Below are positions 60,227 to 64,000 of a stretch of 64,000 bases of DNA, piece after piece. Source of the DNA: Stomorhina lunata (Eukaryota > Arthropoda > Insecta > Diptera > Rhiniidae); NCBI GenBank assembly GCA_933228675.1, contig OW121742.1, positions 128,999,983 through 129,063,982 on the forward strand, in the 5' to 3' direction. A model generated the notes under the pieces. It ran no database searches. It saw only the letters and a list, made by a program, of their open reading frames with translations, and was not told the origin of the DNA. Numbering within the stretch: the first letter of the stretch is position 1; each line of letters opens with the position of its first letter. The translations under genes and the position numbers were made by a program.

Positions 60227-60599
60227 AGTTATGTATAAAGACTTACTACTCCCAAACTCACTTTACTCTATTACTCTTCATTCTATATTTTCTCTTATTT
60301 CTAATTACTTATTTTATTTCAACTTTTGTTTTATCAAATATTTTACTTAACATTAATTATCATATATTTTATCATTACTAAATTATCAATTATTTTCTTT
60401 AAGTTTAAATTATCAAATATTTTCTAATTATAAATTCTTAAATTTTGTAGTTTTATAATACCGTTATTTTTATTTAAATAAGAAAAATTCAAAAATCATT
60501 AATCATTAAGAAAGTAAACTTTGTACCAATAACTTTGTAATCAATATTGAAAATAAATTAATATTTTTTAAAGGAAATTGTATAATATTTTCTTTTACT
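60227..60599 (+). repeat. 3' end of the 5' LTR of an errantivirus-type element (start uncertain)
   Basis: Errantivirus LTRs start AGT and end ACT, with the primer site overlapping the last base. The end TTTTACT|GG at about 60599 is fixed by the primer site. The start is a guess: AGTTATGTAT at 60227 or AGTTGAATAT at 60131 are candidates. The other LTR is outside the window, so the boundary cannot be set by comparison. Confidence 0.4.
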
Positions 60600-60610
60600 G
60601 GCGCAGTCGG
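60599..60610 (+). promoter_or_regulatory. Primer-binding site, tRNA-Ser type
   Basis: TGGCGCAGTCGG matches the 12-base primer site used by the 17.6/297/ZAM group of gypsy elements (complement of the tRNA-Ser 3' end). The match does not continue into the T-arm. Confidence 0.8.
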
Positions 60611-62205
60611 GGTTTACGAACTCTACTTAATAATAAAAATTATTAAGTAAAATAAAAAAACAGTGAATTGTTTTTACACAAAATATTATGAAAAAGTAAA
60701 TTTTTTCATATAAAAAAACAATTTTTGTGGGCAAAAGCTCAAAGTTTTGTAAAAAAAAGTGATAAAACTGTTTAAAAACTATTTATTACAAAGTGTTTTG
60801 GTGAAAAAAATAATAATAAAATAATTAAAAAGCAACATATTGATTTGCAGATTTGTGAAAATTTCAAATCCCGTGAAGGGTATACTACATTAAATAGTAT
60901 TAAAAATAACAACTACATGCCTTAAACTAAACAAAGATATAATAACCTTAATTAAACTTTAAAAGCATCAAATTTAAAAACATTTGCTGATTAAAAAGAA
61001 AAATGTGGTAAACAAATATATTTTCAAATCCCGAAATATTAAAACAAATAAATAACAGTCTCATTCCTCTATAAAAAAAATTTTGTTAAGACAATAACAT
61101 CAAATCATTTCATATTAAAAATCATATTTCAAAGTAAAATTTAAATTGAGAAAAATAGAAATTGTATTATTTTATTTAGACCTAAAATTCGAAGGTCATA
61201 AATAAAACGAAATTACGACAAAACTACAAATTTAAATTATTAAAAAAATTTTTTCAACAAGAATAATAGTTTTAAAACTGGTTTTCTTAAAAAAAAATCT
61301 TTAATTCAACTTACATTAAAGATAACGGTAAATAAATATTTTAAATTAGTAATTGAGTAAAAATCAATTACAATAAAAAATTTAAAATAAAAAAAAAACA
61401 AACTTAATCATAAACTTAGTAACAATGATGTCAAAAACGTAATTTAACAAAAACAAAAAATTAAAAACTACTAAATTACTAACTAAACTACAATTACAAA
61501 TAAATATATGTATATATATAAAAAAAATATTTGACCTTGAAAAAATTTAAAGAAATTATCAAAATTCTTAGACAATAATAAAAAACTGATTTATTTAATA
61601 AAAGAAATATGCATAAAAAGAATAAAATATAGACAAAAAAAAAAAAAGAATTTATAATAAAAAGTAAAAACTTACAAAAAGAAAAAAAACTAAAAATATG
61701 ATATAAAAACAAATCTATGCTAAATTCATAAAGAAGTTTTTAAATAAAAACTGGTTTTAAGGAAAAGAAACGCTTAAAAAAAACAATAACAAATAAGATT
61801 AATTGAAAGAGAAAATAACAACAATTAATTTTTGCAAAATTGCAACAAAGCGTACATGCATAAATTTAAACAAAAACAACAATTATTAGAGACGAAAATA
61901 AACATAATGAATAATTGAAAAATAATAACAAAATACTTAAATTAAAAATTACAACAAACACAATTTGCAAATTTACCCAAGAAAAAGGTAAAGCAAAATA
62001 GAACAAAATATTGAGAAGAAATTAAAAAAAAAAAAATCATCAAAAATTACAACAAAACTATTTATAATTCTACTAAAAATAAAACGTTTTGCTTTTACAA
62101 ACAAAAAGAAAAAATAATTAACAACAAGTAAAAAGTAAAAACTTTACAATTTAAATCGGTGACAACAATCATCTTAAGCAATATATCAACATATCAACAG
62201 CCACA
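60611..62205 (+). other. 1.6-kb A-rich leader of the errantivirus-type element
   Basis: The leader is strongly A-rich on the sense strand, with almost no G. It contains many ATGs, each followed within a few codons by a stop: for example at 60688 (3 codons), 60917 (2), 61003 (2), 61425 (5), 61508 (8). No open frame of note lies upstream of gag. Confidence 0.75.
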
Positions 62206-63384
62206 ATGTTTTTACTCCAGCTTTTGGCAGACATTCCAAAATTTTCTGGAAAACCAGAAGAACTAGAGATTTTTATCAGAAATGTGGAAGCAATACGTCA
62301 GCGTGTTGAGGCAATGGATTTGGAATTATTCGACTTGAGAATTCGTAACAAAATTATTGACCAGGCGAATATTACACTGATAAACAACAATGACCCAACG
62401 AGTTGGGAGAACATTAAGGTAGTTTTAAAAATTAATTTTAATATTGCAGATAGTTTAGAGAATATTATAAATAAAATCAAGACAGCAGATTTAAAAAGTT
62501 CTGTTAATCAATTTTATGAATATATGGAATCATTAAAAACAAAGTTAAATTTAAAAACTAGAATTGATAGTGAGAATGAACAATGGTTTAGTTGTACAAA
62601 TAATGAAAAAATGGTTTTGAAAATTTTTATAAATAAATTGCCTAATGAGCCTAAATTAATTCTTCAGTCTAGAAATCCTTCAACTATGCTTAACGCAAAA
62701 GAAATCCTAATAGAAACTGATTACTTCTACTTCCATAAATTACAAAGCTCACAATTTCTGCAAGCTCCTCAGTCTAAAGGCTATAGAAATTTTTCTAACG
62801 GCAATGCAAACAATTTGCAAAATTCTTACAATCAATATCGTAATTTTAACAGAAATAATTCTGCAAATAATGTAGAAAGTAGATATTTTCAGAACAGTAA
62901 TAATTTTGAAGGAAATTTGCAAAATTTTAACAATCGAAATTTAAATAGAAATAATTTTGCAAATAATGTAGAAAATAGATATTTTCAGAACAGTAGTAAT
63001 TTTCAAGGAAATTTTGACAATAATGCAAATCATAATCACATTAATAATAATAGATATAATAATCGTTATTTTAATAATAATAGAAGTTTTAATGATAAAA
63101 ATAATCACGGTAATAACAGTGGTAATTTCAGAAACGAAAATTTTTATAATAGATCTTTCAACGAAAGAAATAATAGCCCAAATTTAAGAAGCCAACATTT
63201 AAATAGAAATTCTAATTATTGTAATAATAGTGGAAATTTTAGTAATAGAAATTTAAATAGAAACCTTTGTGAAACTTGTAGCGATCAGACATATAGTAAT
63301 AAAAACATTCCCACACCTATGGACGTAGATAATATTGAGATGTCAAATTTTCATTTACAGGACGAAAAAACTTACCCTGTATAG
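62206..63384 (+). CDS. gag: Gag of an errantivirus-type (gypsy/17.6/ZAM-like) element
   Basis: The frame is 392 codons from ATG (62206) to TAG (63382-63384). The N-terminal about 180 residues look like an errantivirus Gag capsid region (IPKFSGKPEELEIFIRNVEAI..., then a helical-looking stretch to about 175). Residues about 195-355 are extremely Asn-rich with Arg, Phe and Tyr, including a 32-residue tandem duplication (213-236 and 245-268, RYFQNS repeated). There is no CCHC knuckle, only one CETC near 355, in line with errantivirus Gags, which bind RNA through basic regions. It should form the particle that packages element RNA. pol follows in the -1 frame with a 46-nt overlap. The ATG is the first to open a long frame after the tiny uORFs. 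The frame is intact. Confidence 0.88.
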   Translation: MFLLQLLADIPKFSGKPEELEIFIRNVEAIRQRVEAMDLELFDLRIRNKIIDQANITLINNNDPTSWENIKVVLKINFNIADSLENIINKIKTADLKSSVNQFYEYMESLKTKLNLKTRIDSENEQWFSCTNNEKMVLKIFINKLPNEPKLILQSRNPSTMLNAKEILIETDYFYFHKLQSSQFLQAPQSKGYRNFSNGNANNLQNSYNQYRNFNRNNSANNVESRYFQNSNNFEGNLQNFNNRNLNRNNFANNVENRYFQNSSNFQGNFDNNANHNHINNNRYNNRYFNNNRSFNDKNNHGNNSGNFRNENFYNRSFNERNNSPNLRSQHLNRNSNYCNNSGNFSNRNLNRNLCETCSDQTYSNKNIPTPMDVDNIEMSNFHLQDEKTYPV

Positions 63385-64000
63385 TTGTAAAGACAAAATC
63401 TATGCCGATAAAGTTACTTATAGATACAGGATCTGGCACTTCTCTTATTAGAAGAGGATTATTTCACGAATCCTTTCAATCAAAATTAAAATCTCCTATT
63501 ACACTAAATACTATTTGCTCCAAAACTGTCACAACAACTAAAATCACAATTCCATTTTTCAAAGAATTTAATTTGTCTAATAGCAAAATAGAAATGTTAG
63601 AAACAGAAATATCGAATGAATTTGATGGAATAATAGGTTGTAACATTTTGAAACCGTTGGGTGCTAAAATAGATTTAAAAGAAAACCTATTAATTACTGA
63701 TAATGCAAACATACCATTAATTTTTGATTATTCTCAACAACAATTTACCGATGATGATATTTCGTACTTTAATAAAATAATTATAGATATAAATTTTAAT
63801 GAGCCTCGAATGGACTATTTAAATGAAAAATTAAAAACCGAAAATTTAAATAATGAGGAAATCAAAGAGCTTTCAAAATTAATTAGAGAATTTAACCAGA
63901 TTTTTTATATCGAAGGTGAAAATCTGTCTTCTGTGGGCAAATATAAACATAGAATTCCCACCAAAAATGATATTCCTGTCTACAGTAGAACATATCGATT
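63339..64000 (+). CDS. pol: Pol, N-terminal part: protease and start of RT (runs off the window)
   Basis: The frame opens after TGA at 63336-63338 and stays open to the window end, in the -1 register relative to gag. It encodes an aspartic protease with the active-site motif LLIDTGSGTSLIRRG (at about 63411-63456) and the hydrophobic-Gly motif DGIIGCNILKPLG (63623-63661). A linker follows, then KYKHRIPTKNDIPVYSRTYR at the very end, typical of the segment just before the Ty3/gypsy RT fingers. The RT, RNase H, integrase and any env lie beyond the window. There are no internal stops. The protein would be made as a Gag-Pol fusion by frameshifting. Confidence 0.88.
63365..63371 (+). promoter_or_regulatory. 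Probable gag-pol -1 frameshift region (A-run)
   Basis: AAAAAAC lies inside the gag/pol overlap (63339-63384), where a -1 shift must occur. In the gag frame the codons are GAA AAA ACT, so the heptamer is not in the classical X XXY YYZ register. Either a P-site slip on AAA suffices or the A-run of this copy has lost or gained a base. Confidence 0.45.

Overview
The window looks like AT-rich, non-coding-dominated DNA from a higher fly (Brachycera, probably a calyptrate such as a blowfly, house fly or stable fly). The reasons are the transposon families (Ty3/gypsy elements with tRNA-Lys and tRNA-Ser primer sites, a tRNA-derived SINE, many AT-rich terminal-inverted-repeat elements), the CAA/CAG-type microsatellites, and the lack of any bacterial-style gene packing. 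The species assignment is inference. I can prove no host protein-coding gene. Three short candidate exons (32601-32686, 36549-36811, 46702-46761, all + strand) are reported at low confidence.

The best-supported object is a complete, apparently young LTR retrotransposon on the minus strand, 4691-18750, bounded by a 4-bp target duplication CGCT. Its two LTRs are unusually long (2879 and 2878 bp), and I found only two substitutions and one homopolymer indel between them. Reading on the minus strand it holds: 5' LTR; a primer site matching tRNA-Lys(CTT); a 1-kb leader with a duplicated CATGCATG hairpin unit; gag (515 aa); pol (protease, RT, RNase H, integrase); about 2.3 kb of non-coding DNA with two MITE-like inserts; a polypurine tract; and the 3' LTR. 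Gag and pol overlap in the -1 frame. The overlap contains a textbook GGGAAAC slippery heptamer, an 8-nt spacer and an H-type pseudoknot, so Gag-Pol is predicted to be made by programmed -1 frameshifting. Structure and motifs suggest the Osvaldo/Ulysses/Woot group of Ty3/gypsy elements (inference).

The right edge (about 60.2-64.0 kb, + strand) carries the 5' part of a second, different Ty3/gypsy element of the errantivirus (gypsy/17.6/ZAM) type: the end of an LTR, a tRNA-Ser-type primer site TGGCGCAGTCGG, a 1.6-kb A-rich leader full of tiny upstream ORFs, an Asn-rich gag without a CCHC knuckle, and the start of pol (protease) running off the window.

Between these lies about 40 kb of AT-rich DNA holding layered small repeats: four minus-strand copies of one tRNA-derived SINE (2.2, 25.9, 41.5 and 55.8 kb; two clearly nested in inverted-repeat elements); a 1.0-kb TA-flanked MITE at 19.7-20.8 kb; a foldback element at 41.0-41.9 kb; a 29-bp palindromic satellite at 44.6-46.4 kb with diverged relatives at 1.7-2.1 and 37.0-38.1 kb; a 380-bp tandem duplication at 53.8-54.6 kb; and two inverted copies of an old repeat (30.9 and 37.6 kb) carrying a hammerhead-ribozyme-like core of the kind found in Penelope-like elements. 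The rest shows simple repeats and no recognisable genes.
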